Shown here: one piece after another, positions 1-12,421 of the stretch
Position numbering within the stretch: position 1 is the first letter of the stretch
How the letters are laid out: each line of letters starts with the position of its first letter
From: Pelobates cultripes
Lineage: Eukaryota; Chordata; Amphibia; Anura; Pelobatidae
Length of the DNA stretch: 64,000 nucleotides
Direction of reading: 5' to 3'
Assembly: GCA_933207985.1 (NCBI GenBank)
Contig: OW240914.1
Span: forward strand, 209,083,777-209,147,776
Notes under the pieces: generated by a model
Seen by the model: the letters and a program-made list of their open reading frames with translations, nothing else
The model's database searches: none
What the model was told of the DNA's origin: nothing
Program-made: the position numbers and the translations under genes

Positions 1-950
1 AGAAACAAGAGCTTTTCATAATCTAGTTGTGAAAGAAAGCAGGATGAGGTATAAACAATACCAAAGTGCATCAAATATTTGCCTGTACGTAGATGTGTTT
101 ATTTTCTTAGAATTTATTGCGAAACATTCAGCTTTGCAGTTGATTAAGTTATATAACAATTTATGCTACATCTATGTTTTCAACAATCTGAATTTATACT
201 GCCAGAACACGTTAAAATAACACTACAGGCAGATGCTGATTGTATTTACAATATGACATAAGGGAGCAGTGTATCATAATGTTTGACCCTTTGCTCATTT
301 AGCAGTAAGGGAAATAAGGAGATGTGTTGCTAAAAGCATTATATGAAAGAACGATACTCTGAGTCTATTTAATTTATTCGGAAATTACAAGTTTAGTTAA
401 AGGATGTGATTCTGATATGGGTTATATTTCTGTTCCATTCTGTAAAATAAATATAGGGTAAACAAGTATTCTTGTAGAGCAGATTTATTACAGTATTGTG
501 AACATGACAATATTGTGGTTCCCAGTTTCATTAAGTTTTGTTTTTTGTTTTTTTTTGTTTCCCCCGCTCTCCTTTTTGATGCCCAGTGCAGAGATGGGTT
601 AGCTACAACTCGTACCACTCTTATTACAAAAAAATCCCAAACTAAATGAAACTTAATTTCTTTTTTTTTTTTGTGTGTGTGTGTCATGTTCACAATATTA
701 TAATAAATCTTCACTACAAGGATACTCGATCTCTAGATATCTCTTTCTTCTATTTCATTACATTCTTTAGAGCACATTTACTGCCATGGTGGAGTGAGCA
801 ATTTTTTCCTGCTGCTTTTGTGACATTTTGTATACTCATTCACATTAGTTTTATTAACAAATCAAATGCATTTATGTTTTTTTTTTTCCTTCTTTGGGGT
901 AGCGCACAAACCTCTTCTTTGCTTTATTTTATAAAAAAGAGTGTACCTAG
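1..950. other. Intronic/intergenic sequence, no gene seen
   Basis: AT-rich with T-runs at 541-558 and 660-672 and a GTGTGTGT patch. Short open frames here lack recognisable content. Probably the upstream TSPAN9 intron. Confidence 0.6.
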
Positions 951-956
951 AAAACA

Positions 957-1290
957 GATAGTATACTTAGGGCTACAATTAGGAAACCTGGGAGATAGAA
1001 TACCAAGTGGTCCAAGGATGAAACATGGTAGGTAGCATACCAAGTGCTTCAAATAGAAAATATGGCATAGCGTACACAGGGCTACAATGACGATGTATGG
1101 GAGAGAACGGACCCAGAGCTACAAAAAGGAAACATGAGATATCATGTATCCTGGGCTACAAAGAGAAAATATGGGAGATAGCCAGACCTGGGGCTCCATG
1201 GAGAAAACATGGAAGATGGCATACACAGGGATACAAGTATAAAATGTGGGCTGGAGAGTATACAGGGATACAAGGAGGAAAGTGTGACCT
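957..1290. repeat. Degenerate minisatellite, about 40-50 bp unit
   Basis: About seven diverged units around the motif ATACACAGGGCTACAA...AGGAAACATGGGAGA: for example TTAGGGCTACAATTAGGAAA, CCTGGGCTACAAAGAGAAAA and CAGGGATACAAGTATAAAAT. Two open frames overlap it and are not regarded as genes. Confidence 0.85.
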
Positions 1291-1429
1291 GTAAGCAATG
1301 CAAAGTGATTTCAAAGTGAATTTTACATTTTAAATGAGAAATGACAAACTGAAAACGTTAGACTTTAGAAAACATTAGAATTCTTCAGTGTCGCTATTTT
1401 GGCTTAAAATTGAAATTAACTTTGATTCC

Positions 1430-1610
1430 TGTAGAATTTAAGCTTGATTGAGCAGGGCCTTCAATACCCAGTGTTCTTGTGTGTCCAACCTGTCTTGTTG
1501 CAAATACTTCTCTATGATGCATGCCTTTAGTGTCACTACAGGAGAATATAGACTTGTGTGGTATCGAAGATCCCATGAGATTTCGGACATCTGTAGGATG
1601 TATTGTATTG
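1430..1610 (+). mobile_element. L2-type LINE 3' tail fragment
   Basis: A short diverged copy of the L2 tail: AAGCTTGATTGAGCAGGGCC, then GTGTTCTTGTGTGTCCAACC, fading into a GTATT-rich end near 1610. It aligns by eye with the tail at 41610-41680. Confidence 0.7.
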
Positions 1611-1689
1611 TATTAAACCATACTATAGTTTCATTACCATTTGATCATATGGTGTGGAGGTGGACACACCATTTTTTAAATCCTCAGTG

Positions 1690-3415
1690 ACCACTATTGA
1701 TAAAATAATGAATGATGCAGAGAGAATGTGCTATAAGCAGAAAGTCATAATCTGTGATTTGTCAAATAGCTCCCAGCATTCACTGTGTAGGGAAGATGAA
1801 AAGTTGTTTTGAAATCCCTGATAATTGTCCACTGTGCACCGGGGAAGCAAACAATAGCTAGAATCCTTTTCATTTAATTATTAAAAATAATCTGCTGAAT
1901 ACATTTGCAAATGATCGACACAAGGTAAAGGCTGTATATATCATAGCACATATTACATTTCTGATGACAGAGCCACTTTAACTATATAAATATATATATA
2001 TATATATTTATTTATTTCTTATCCAATACCAATAATAGCCATTTTTAATTGATATCCTCTTTTACAATTAAATTAATCGATTCAAGCTATTTTTTCTTCT
2101 TTTTTGCCCGTGATTTATTATTTGACTAATATACAACTTGTGTCTGTCACATTTTACACAGTTTAATCGAAAAAAAGAAATGCAATTGTATTTTTTATTG
2201 AGACGCTTAAATTATTTCAGTAATACTTTGGATTTTACAATACGCAAACAAAAGGTATATTTTCTGTATTATTTTGTCCTTTTTAAACCTATGGTCCATA
2301 GTTACCTACATTTTGTATTTCATTCCCTACATTAAATGTTGACAATCAGTACAATTGTAGCAGATCCAGATAATGCCTGATTACTTATGTCACCCAACCT
2401 AGTCTTAAGTTGTTACGCGTGCTAAATTTAAACCATTTTAACAACACAATTTGCTAGTATGAAGTTGTTTAAAGGTGATGTCTCACAAAATGCCAAAATG
2501 GCCTATGTTCTAGAAGATATAAGTAACTGCCCTAAATATTATGACTTTCAATGGCATACAGATTTCTATTGAGAAATACAAAATGTCTTCACAGAATGGA
2601 TTTTTGTACAATACATGGTATTTCAGACTACTGTTTTAGCCTGAAAAAACTTCATGTAGCGTGCTCAGTCTTCTACGATCACTGCCTCCCAGGTTCTCCT
2701 TACTGTCTTCCAGAATGTAGTTCTATAGATTTATTTAAAAATATGCTGGGAGCAGGAAGGTTGTGTCTTACATTCCCTCTGCAGAAACAGAGGAAGACAC
2801 AATGATGCCCAAGCAAGGAGAGGTCTGTTTCTTCATGGTAAAAAATTATATTGCAGCAAAGTGGGAAGGTAAATTAAACTTATAGGCTAAATTTCTTAGA
2901 ATCACTAATAATCTATGGAATCATAGTAGAGGATGAATTGAAGAGACCAATGTAAGTGTGACACATATTGTTTTCATAATTATTTTTTTAATGTCATTAG
3001 AAATTTCAATGTATAGTACAATGACAAATCAACGACAGTGCTTGTAAATAGCTACTCTGCTAGTTTATATTATCTTAAAAGCCATACCTGGAAACCTTTT
3101 GGTTATCATGTTGTTGTGTGACCATCCTTCTGTTGATTGCCATACCCATTCACATTTTAAATACCCTATTGCAGGTTGACTTTTCATTTGTTTCTTTTTG
3201 TTCACTTCTGTCATCTACTGGTGGCAAAAGATGAGATCTGTACAGGACAGGACTTGGGGATTTCTTAAGTATATACAGACACAATACAAACCTTCAACTT
3301 AATTTATAATAAGAATACAGTTAACACAAAATCACCTATAAGCAATCTTTGGTGTCAGTGAACATTTATAAGAAAATGGCAACACGGTCAAAGGTTTCAA
3401 TGTCAGTTCTGGAAA
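1690..3415. other. Intronic sequence, no gene seen
   Basis: AT-rich, with a small TA microsatellite only. Nothing coding recognised. Confidence 0.6.
1980..2012. repeat. TA/TATT microsatellite
   Basis: Short TATATA run followed by TTTATTTATTT. Confidence 0.9.
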
Positions 3416-3419
3416 TTTG

Positions 3420-3500
3420 AAGGGTTACTCCAACTACCATGGCCACTTCTGCTTTTAGAAGTGGTCATGGTGGTAGGAATCTGTATGTTCTAAGCTAATC
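3420..3500. mobile_element. Small hairpin MITE (GGGTTACTCCAA type)
   Basis: GGGTTACTCCAACTACCATG starts a hairpin in which CCATGGCCACTTCT pairs with AGAAGTGGTCATGG. The same motif in reverse occurs at 30990-31065 and in the duplicate at 35340-35410 (ACCATGACCACTTCTAAAAG ... GGAGTAACCC). The downstream sequence to about 3900, including a twice-repeated CTTCATCCCTTGCACCCCTC, may belong to the same or another element. Confidence 0.7.
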
Positions 3501-3984
3501 CTTTAAACACTGCACATGCAGAGATATTTGTACTTTTGTGCCGGGCTACGTATTTCCCTGCACACGCGACTTGTTAAATCTGTGCAAAAATTACATCACT
3601 CGTCCATGCACACAGCGCACCTGTGACAAACGTATTCAGCTACTAACCTCAAGATGGTGCTCGAAACATGCATGATTGCAGAGGGAAGCTTTAAAGTCCT
3701 CTTGTTGCCTCCACTTCCCTACATTTTTAGAATTGGAACATATTTTTTCAAATGCTGAACCTCCTCCCTGTCCGCTCCCTTCATCCCTTGCACCCCTCCC
3801 TTCATCCCTTGCACCCCTCCCCACTCTATTGGCACGCTATGAGTAGCATTTGATTGGATCTCAGAGAGTGAAGGATTGATATCAGTGAGGACATGGTAAG
3901 TTTAAAGCGTATAAAGTTGTTTTGTTTAGTTTTTTAACATATGTGGGGGGTTGGGGGACTAGTGAATAATACCAATATGACATT

Positions 3985-4955
3985 CTAAAATATATAAATA
4001 AAGTTAAAAAGGTTAGAGTAAAAGTAAAAAATGGGACTGTTTTAAACAAACACATAAAAACACTAGACTTTAAGCTGAATATTTAATTTTTACAACTGCA
4101 TGATTACAGTTATGATGGAAATCTTAAATTATTAGGTTTTTAGTAGCCTGATAAGATTTATAAGTGCATTTTTATGTGTGCGCTATAACTTAATTTGTAT
4201 TATGTTTAAATATAGCCTTTGTCTAATCACCAGTATGCTAGTCAGAAAAACACCAGTTAGGAGGTTCACCAGTAGAGTCTGCCTAATCTCTGTTACAGTT
4301 ATCGCTTACCTATCGTTCTTCATTATCCTTAAACATATATTAGTGGCAGTATCATGTAGTGGTTTTAAATCCAAATGAAAGTGCTTTTACATGTTTGAAC
4401 ATTAACATTGTTTGAACATTTAAATAGCATGTTTGCCTAATGTCTAATATATGCCGATCATGAATGAGGAGATACATCTCGTACAGGCATAAATCATTTA
4501 AAACAGTGACCTACTTACAGAGGATGCGTAGTCTGCGCAGGTCTGGCAAAAATCCGGAACTAAATGTTAAAAGGCTTGACTTTTAAAATTGCAGAATAGA
4601 CATGGCAGTGACATGATTAATAGTGAACAAAATTAATGATGCTCACATTTGATGTCAGCTAAAATGGAAAATTATAGAAGCTCAAGGGAAATGCACCTTT
4701 TGAATTTTTACCTGTAAATAAAAAATTGAGTAGATAGAATCCTCAGCCGTTTATTTGACTTAAATGTTCAACCTTATGTAGAACTTTTAGAACCACCATT
4801 GTGCACCATGTATTGATCACATCTGATTGATGTTGGACAGTACGCAAGCAATGCAGTGCAGTATGTAGGGTTTGTATACTTCTAGAGATTAATCCCTGCA
4901 AGTTCCCATTTGAGGAAACATTTGGTTAATCCCTACAAGATAAGAAGCAAATCAT
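3985..4955. other. Intronic sequence, no gene seen
   Basis: Unique-looking AT-rich DNA. A 66-codon frame at 4178 has no recognisable features. Confidence 0.55.
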
Positions 4956-4959
4956 TAGA

Positions 4960-5045
4960 TACACTTGGTGGCCAGTTTATTAGGTACATCCTTCTAATAC
5001 TGCTTAGGACGCCCATTTGCCACCTAACAATCTGATATATATGTG
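4960..5045. repeat. Possible transposon end
   Basis: ACTTGGTGGCCAGTTTATTA followed by GGTACATCCTTCTAATACTG resembles a vertebrate DNA-transposon terminus with TTTATTAGGTAC. Only this end is seen. Assignment is from memory of the motif and is weak. Confidence 0.45.
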
Positions 5046-5458
5046 GTATGGTTTTAACCTGGTTCTGGAAACGTTCCTTAGAGTTTAAGGTTGACATGAA
5101 GTATCAGAGTTCCCATCTGCATATTCTTGTGAAAATCTACTGTTCCTCCACATCATCAGTGGTGCTATCTTGTATTGACTTCTGGGGACTGTGGAGGTTA
5201 TTGAACTACACTGAACTCATTATAGTGTTTGTGTCAGCTTTGTATGGCATGTGCTTTGTGCTATAGCACATTATGCTGCTGAAAGTAGCCAATGAAAAAG
5301 TGGTAGACTGTGGCCATAAATGGATGCCAGTGGTCAGCTACTCAGGTCTATTTTTTAGATGCCACGGGCTAGCCGAGTAGCTGACCATTGGCATCACTTT
5401 ATGGCCACAGTCTACCAATTTTTCACTGGCTACTTTCAGCAGCATAATGTGCTATATC

Positions 5459-6200
5459 CAGTGGGGCCCCGGTGCAAAACTGATCCATGGGCCCCTCTCC
5501 TCCCTTCCTCACCCCCCCTCCTTTGCATACAAAGACACATATATACAAACAGACATGCACACATACACACAGACACATACACACACACACAGACAGACAC
5601 ACACATACACATAGATACACATACATACAAACACACACACACACATACAAAGACACATACATACATACGCACAGGCACATGCATACAGACAGACATACAC
5701 ACAGACACATACACACATGACAAACATACATACAAAGACACATAAATACAAACAGGCACACATACAGACACACAGACACACATACATACAAACAAACACA
5801 CGCATATACAAAATATTTTAGTCACCCTCCTGTTTCCTACCTTTAAGGTGCAGGAGGGTGACATTCCAGTGGTGGGGTCCAGTGATGGCGCAGGCTGGTG
5901 GGAGTCATAGTTCCTACTCTGACTCCCTGTCCTTCCTCCCGCGCGGGCTCTGTGTGATTGCTGGGAGGAGTGACGGCAGTCACTTCCTCCCAGTAGTGAT
6001 ATCATCACAGGGGGTCCGGTTGCGCAGGTAAAGTGCCCAGCACTGACCGGGCCCCCTGAAAATCCATCTCCATCGGGTGGACCCCTTCATGGGCCACCCG
6101 ATGGACCCCTTCGGTGGAGGCCGGGCCAGGGCCGTAAAACATGGCGGAAGGTACCTGGTTGCAGGGGTCCGCAGCTGCGACCCCTATATGTACGCCAGTG
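5459..6200. mobile_element. GC-rich hAT-like element with CA-rich interior
   Basis: The start is CAGTGGGGCCCCGGTGCAAA and the end CCCCTATATGTACGCCAGTG, whose reverse complement, CACTGGCGTACATATAGGGG, resembles the ends of the elements at 51111 and 53612. The interior has an ACACATACA-rich array (5520-5810), then GTGATTGCTGGGAGGAGTGA, shared with the 51111 element. It lies inside the right arm of a foldback element. No clear 8-bp target duplication is seen, so the borders may have been altered. Confidence 0.72.
5520..5811. repeat. CA-rich compound microsatellite
   Basis: Degenerate ACACATACA/GACACATAC array. It produces long open frames on both strands (Thr/His-rich on +, Cys/Val-rich on -) that are repeat artefacts. 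Confidence 0.95.
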
Positions 6201-6279
6201 GACCTCCACAGTCCCCAGAAGTCAATACAATATAGCACCATTGATGAGGAGGAACTCTGATACTTCATGTAATGGAGCA

Positions 6280-9200
6280 CTGCAATGTGTTGTGCTATGT
6301 GGATTTCTTCATTCGTCCAAGTAAGAAAAATAATGTAATTTCTTTAAATTTGAGATTTGCATACATGTGCAACAGATTTGTGCAGTGCCCAGTTCCTCTT
6401 TATACTGTGTTTTTATCTTCTGTCTGACTTTTTAATGGAGTACACTTTCAATAGATTTGCTAACGAACTATATCACCTTTATTGGGCTTGGTATTGTGGT
6501 GTACTTGATAGGAGATTACCCATTTCTTCTACATGTACTTGCCTTTTGTTCATTGAAACTACATGTATGATTAATTCATTGTATTGTTGTTGGCAATATA
6601 TCCAGAAATCAATTTACACGGCTCCATTTACCATTAACACAAGCTTCTGTGTAATGCCTTTATTACAATTGCAAGAAATGATTGCAATTACTAATTCCAA
6701 GGGACAAACCAATGTTTTTTAATTCCCCAGGCTTGTGCTTTTCTCAGTGCTGGTTGGGTGCCTTGTTCATTCTCAGTTCTAAAAGTCTCAGTAATTGAAG
6801 AAGTGCAATGAGTAAAAAAAAAAAAAAAAATCAATCTCTATCAAATCACACTCAAGATACAAACTTAATGGCTTGAGAACGAAGCTAGTGACACAGCGTA
6901 TACCAAACATATCTGCTTGTGAGATCCACAATCAATTTTTCCTTTCTACTACTGATAGCAGATGATTACAAGTGCTCCCCTGTATAGTTTAACGATAACA
7001 ATATAATACTCAGTAAATTGCATAGCTAATGGAGTAAAATCCATAATACGTACATTTTACGGTTAGGTCAAATAACCGTTTATTTTTATACTTTCTTTGT
7101 TTTCTTCTCTATCGTAAATTTGGTTAGAGAAGAGGAACATGAAAAATATTATGTCAATTAAAGACAGGTGGTTTAACAAGACTACATATTTTTAAATATA
7201 TTCCGTAAAGTAACTGGAGAAAAAAATATGAATACCGTATATTAAATAAGTGCACTTTTAGAGTATATTGAATCGATTCTTAGAATTATTATAATGAAAA
7301 ATAGGTTGTTCTGTTCAGTCTGGACAGGGGGTTCATTCTGAAGTGGACTACCTGCTCATATAACCATAGCTGTTTTCTAAACTGAATATTTTTTGTACTT
7401 GGAAATTCAATGCAGAATCTAATGGATGATGGTTTATTCTAAATGTCAGTTGTAGCCTAGCTTTTAGAATTTATTTCTTAAGTCACCACAATTTATTGCT
7501 TAGACAGTAAACCATGGTTTCTATGTGATCACTACAGCAGATCAGTCTTATCTAGCTTGCCTCATTGATTTTGTGAATTCCGCACTGAGAAATGCGTCAT
7601 GGCCAAACTGACAACTTTGTTCTGTTTGTATCAGTTCAGATTTTCCCTTATTGATTACGTTCATCCTAACTGTTCATCTTGCAGCAGATCTCTTATTGGA
7701 ATTGTGTTTCTTTGGAATAAAGACACATTTTAATGATTGGTTTGATTACCACTTCAGAGGGAAGCTTAGCTCAGCATTACAGACTTTTAGGGGGGAAAGA
7801 ATATAGACCGTGTTAAGCTAGGCATTGATAAAACAGTATCAGCAGAGATTAAAGCAGCACTGTGTAGATTAACCTGTGTAGTTCTTAACCTTTACAGCAC
7901 AAACTGTCCCATGCTATTTTAGTGGGCCTCTACTGGTTGAGCTAATATTGATCAGTCTCCAGGCAACTGTCTATACTTTAGCAAGTTTGCTCCCTGTGCC
8001 GTACGGTCAGTGCAAGAAGGTTCTTATGATGGCAATATGAACAATTTTATGTAGTAAGTATTACATTGCATTTGTCACTGGATTACATTTGGGTCAATGG
8101 AATGGGTCAACAAGCTACTATTATGTGCATAATTTGGGTCAATGTTAAAAAGGAACAACATTGTTAAAGGAGCTAGCATGTATCATTTCAAGTATGACAT
8201 ATTTAAAGCAGTGCTGGTGACTATATGTATTTGAACATGCATCTAGTCATCATCACTGTCTTGTGCAATAGATGCCTATGACATTAAAGCGTGAATGTAG
8301 AAGATCTGTGTAAGTCTCACGGGATCTTCCATAAACTTCTGTTTTGTATTCTTGAACACATTGAAGAGTTCAACAATAACCCAACTTCAGATAGCCTAAT
8401 CTGCCAGGTAGAGCTGAACCAGAAGTTACCAAAGAAGAAGAGGTCCAGGTAAGTATATATTCCTTCAACCTCTCCCCTTTGGGGTTTCCATAAAGACAGG
8501 CATGTTAGTTGGTGGGGTCCTTGCAAAAAATTGAAAGGCCCCACAAGTTACGTTTCTGCTTGAAAATGTGCAATGGTATGCTTTAGAAATTAGTGATTGT
8601 AAATGTGAGATTGCATCCAATACAAACCAATTACCAGTCACAAAATGATATGTTACTCTCTATTTTAATTTAATGCTCCCGACCTCATCAATTGACCTTG
8701 TTAAAAATGCTGCTCTTTCAGAATTGGATGCCTTGGCTCATCAGGCGGCAAATGTTCTAGGCTGTGTAATGATGCAACCTGTTTCCTTTATTATTGAAAA
8801 TTCTACATGCAGTTTAGATTAATTGGAGAATGAATAAATTAAATGCTAAATTCTTGTTGAGAGTAATCACCTTGTGTCATTAAAACTTTATGATGTCATA
8901 AAACCCCTCTGAAATACTTTAATAATAAATGATAGGCAAGTTTGAGCAGTTATATTGTTTGTGTGGGTAAGCTGTTCTCTCGTTTTATTTCCTTTACGTG
9001 TTAATAGATATTACGTTTGGATTAGATGTATTGATTTTGCCATATGTACCCTTCAAATTTGTAGGGAACATTGTAAACTGGTACATTGCACCAATAACAC
9101 TGTTCAGGCACTTTTTACTTGGTTTTATTGACTCTCTGATCTGAGATATGGTCTGCAAATGTCCTTCATCATGTATCATTGTGAGTCTGAGTTCCTTTGC

Positions 9201-9990
9201 TACATTTTAAAATTAGCTAAAAGATATTTAACCTGTATGTATAAATACTGGACCTCCAGCTATTAGTTATTTTTATCTCCCATGAAAGCTTGCATAACTA
9301 AAATGCAGCAAATGACATAAAAGAATCATGGTAATTGTAGTTTTCTATAAGCTAGAGATTGGGTGTTTGAGTAACCTTGATCGATAACCACTCACTAGTG
9401 CTATTTACTTACAATATCACAAGGATAGAACCTAAACCGTTACTCTGTAGTGTTTATATTGCCTAAAATGTGCTAGCACCATCTCCATTTGAATTTCAAA
9501 CCATTTAGGGACAGTTTGACATAAATTGAGGCTTTTCCCAGCCCTGGAGTTTATATGCTCCTTGGCTACAGTGGTAATCACTGCTTCTGCATTATCAATG
9601 TCAGTTTTGTTTGACATTAATCCAGGGAATGGCATCAGAACACTCTAGGCAACAGAACCAATTCATCTGTAGTGCTTATTTTACTTAGCATGTCCCTTTA
9701 ATGTGTTGTAATTTAAAAAAAATAAAAATAATTACTCAAAAGAGTTTGCAGAGTTAATATCCCTATTGGTATTTCAACATCACTTAATTACCGGTATTAT
9801 CAAACAATGTGTGGGATAGTATTTTCTTTCTTTGCTTTTGTCTGTTATTACATCAAGAAAATTTACATTTTGGTATCTGAGATTAGAAGCTCTATATAAT
9901 ATATAATATCAATCTCCTTCTTACTTCTACAGCAGATGTTGATTCCAGAAAATTCTCTGGTTCTGATCAGATGTAAGCAATGTTATTATC
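6280..9990. other. Intronic sequence, no gene seen
   Basis: Long, mostly unique-looking stretch with an A17 run at 6814-6830. A 121-codon frame at 6357-6722 is rich in Cys, Leu and Tyr, matches nothing I know and lacks supporting context, so it is not annotated. Confidence 0.6.
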
Positions 9991-10011
9991 AGTTGTAGCT
10001 CTTTTTCTTAA

Positions 10012-10385
10012 AGGGACACTATAGTAACCAGGACAACTACAGTTTAATGTAGTTGTTCTGTGTCTACCACCACCTGTCCTTTCAGGCTTTTTAAAGTAAA
10101 CATTGCCTTTTCACAGAAAAAACTCTGTTTACATTACGGTCTAGAAACACCTCTAGTGGTAGTCACTCAGACAGCCACTAGAGTTGCTTCCTGTGTCTCC
10201 ACACTCTGCATGGAGGTGCTGAATGTCCCTCATAGAGATGCATTGATTCAATGAATCTCTATGAGGATTCATTTCCTATGGTAAAGCATTGGATTGGCTG
10301 AGATCATCAAATTTGATGATCTCAGCAGAGGAGCTGGAGTGGCCATTTTTCACTTGATCTGCTAATAAAATCAACAGTTAGTGTC
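10012..10385. mobile_element. AAAGGGACACTATAG-type MITE, partial
   Basis: Begins TTAAAGGGACACTATAGTAA, then a short hairpin ACTACAGTTTAATGTAGTTG, AGGCTTTTTAAAGTAAACAT and the internal palindrome around CATAGAGATGCATTGATTCA and TGAATCTCTATGAGG. It fades near 10385 without a matching right end. The same internal blocks recur at 10620 and 21196. Confidence 0.78.
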
Positions 10386-10619
10386 TGTCTCCTAGTCGTC
10401 AATCAGCTTTTTTTCACATGATTTATCTCTTTTTTTTTTGGTGCCACGGACAGAACTCTGAATCATGAAACAAACAACTATTGCCCATTGAGTTTGTTTC
10501 GTGACTCATCTATATAGTTCCATTTGGACAAATCTTAATTTGTTTGAAACTGAATGCAGAAGTCTATAAAATACAGCTGCAGTAATTAAGGCAAATTTCT
10601 GCACCTAAAAAGAACAGGT

Positions 10620-11547
10620 TTAAAGGGACACTGTGGTCAATAGAACAGCTTATTGCATTTATTCTGATGAGTATAGTCATTCCCTTCAGGCTTTTTGAAG
10701 TAAACACTGTATTTTCAGAGAAAAATAGGGATACCTTCACTGGCCATTCCTCAGGCGGCTACTAGAGATGCGTCCTGTGGCAGTGCTGCACAATGTGCAT
10801 AACTTACATTTAGTGTCTCCACCCTTTCCATGGAGACACTGAACTTTCTTCATAGAGATGCATTGACTCAATACATTTCTATGAAGAGATGCTGATTGAC
10901 CAGGGCTGTGTTTGGCTTGTGCTAGCTCTGCCCCTGATCTGCCACCTTGACAGTCTCAGCCAATCCAGTGCTTTCCTATGTGAAAGCATTGTGATTGGCT
11001 CAGAACACTACTTCCTATAATGAACATAGAAACATAGAATGTGACGGCAGATGAGAACCATTCGGCCTATCTAGTCTGCCCAATTTTCTAAATACTTTCA
11101 TTAGTCCCTGGCTTTATCTTATATCTAGGATAGCCTTATGCCTATCTCACGCATGCTTAAACTCCTTTACTGTGTTAACCTCTACCACTTCGGCTGGAAG
11201 GCTATTCTATGCATCCACTAACCTCACAGTAAAGTTATATTACTGATATTATTTTTAAACCCTTGCCCCTCTAATTTAAGACTATGTCCTCTTGTTGTGG
11301 TAGTTTTTCTTCTTTTAAATATAGTCTCCTCCTTTACTGTGTTGAGTCTCCTCCTTTACTGTGTTGAGCCATGTCAGCCAAGCAGGCAGATCAGGGGTAG
11401 AGACAGAGAGCAAACTGAAATAAATGGAAGATTTTGCTATATTTAGGAGGGCAAGGGTGTGGGGGGTATAGGGGTGCTATATGGTGGTTTTAACAATATA
11501 GGGTGAGGAATACATGTTTATGTTCCTGACACTATAGTGTTCCTTTA
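10620..11547. mobile_element. AAAGGGACACTATAG-type element with a nested repeat
   Basis: The left end is TTTAAAGGGACACTGTGGTC and the right end CACTATAGTGTTCCTTTAAG, mutually inverted. The inside has AGGCTTTTTGAAGTAAACAC, CATAGAGATGCATTGACTCA and, near the right end, GATGGTGGTTTTAACA-like sequence. About 350 bp of a different repeat (11025-11370) lies inside it. A TTA next to each end is compatible with a 3-bp target duplication, but the terminal sequence makes this ambiguous. Confidence 0.75.
11025..11375. repeat. Dispersed repeat (ACATAGAATGTGACGGCAGA type), nested
   Basis: Begins GAACATAGAAACATAGAATG and GACGGCAGATGAGAACCATT, and continues through CTTGCCCCTCTAATTTAAG and TCCTCTTGTTGTGGTAGTTT. 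I recognise it as a common frog-genome repeat but cannot name its class. Its last 22 bp, CTCCTCCTTTACTGTGTTGA, are tandemly doubled. A related, more diverged piece (GAACACAGATTGGCCTTTTG) is at 43160-43205. Confidence 0.7.
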
Positions 11548-12094
11548 AGTGAGATGGGCAGCAAGCTTCTTGGGACATTTTATAGATCGATATGGTTCTT
11601 ATAGTGAGCCATTAAGGTTATCTCTCTTAAAACATACTTCGGGCATCTAGATAATCTTAATGTACACTAATACAGATAAGAAAATATTGGTTAAATGTTT
11701 CTGCATTCTACCTCCTCTTCCTGGCCTCTTCATAGTTAAAGCGCACGTGCCACCAAAAATAAACTTAATCTAATCTGTTTCTATATAGCTCCTTGTGTCT
11801 GAATAATTTTATTTACATCCTGAGCGCTCTTATTTTCATTAAATACATAAATAAAATTAGGGACTACATTTCCTTATGTATAGCAGTCAGGTTGACAAAT
11901 CTTGACAATGAGCGGAGCTTAAAGCCTTGTTCTGTTTCATTGTCAATCAAATATATCTACAATCCACCAGTAAAATCAATCTCACAGAAGGTAAACTGCA
12001 GACATCATGGACAGAGAAGAACAAAATGGCTACTCCCAGATATTGAGATCTGGTACAAGGAAGAAAATAAAATAATTTTTTTTAAAAATAAAAA

Positions 12095-12124
12095 TGTATA
12101 AATATATACATACATATATATATA
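12095..12124. repeat. TA-rich target tract of the Tc1 element
   Basis: ATAAATATATACATACATAT... tract directly left of the Tc1 left end. It continues as TATATA at 13771-13793 on the right. Confidence 0.9.
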
Positions 12125-12421
12125 CACTGCTCAAAAAAATAAAGGGAACACTTAAACAACACAATGTCACTCCAAGTCAATCACACTTCTGTGAAATCAA
12201 ACTGTCCACTTAGGAAGCAACACTGAGTGACAATCAATTTCACATGCTGTTGTGCAAATGGGATAGACAACAGGTGGAAATTATAGGCAATTAGCAAGAC
12301 ACCCCCAATAAAGGAGTGGTTCTGCAGGTGGTGACCACAGACCACTTTTCAGTTCCTATGCTTCCTGGCTGATGTTTTGGTCACTTTTGAATGCTGGCGG
12401 TGCTTTCACTCTTTTGGTAGC

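Larger units (their letters stand above)
5094..6270. repeat. Foldback (long inverted repeat) element interrupted by an insertion
   Basis: The outer arms are ACATGAAGTATCAGAGTTCC (5094-5113) and its exact reverse complement (6251-6270), extending to 5195 and 6203 through TTGACTTCTGGGGACTGTGG. An inner hairpin pairs 5262-5345 with 5373-5456. On the left arm outer and inner segments are continuous; on the right they are separated by the GC-rich insertion 5459-6200. The left arm also has about 30 extra bases near 5114-5145. No coding capacity. Confidence 0.85.

Noticed and set aside
5359..6008. Open frames of 77-190 codons on both strands across the CA-rich region
   Set aside because: They consist of His/Thr or Cys/Val repeats from the ACACATACA array and sit within mobile-element sequence.
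6357..6722. 121-codon + strand frame
   Set aside because: No domain, splice context or recognisable family; Cys/Leu/Tyr-rich chance frame in AT-rich DNA.
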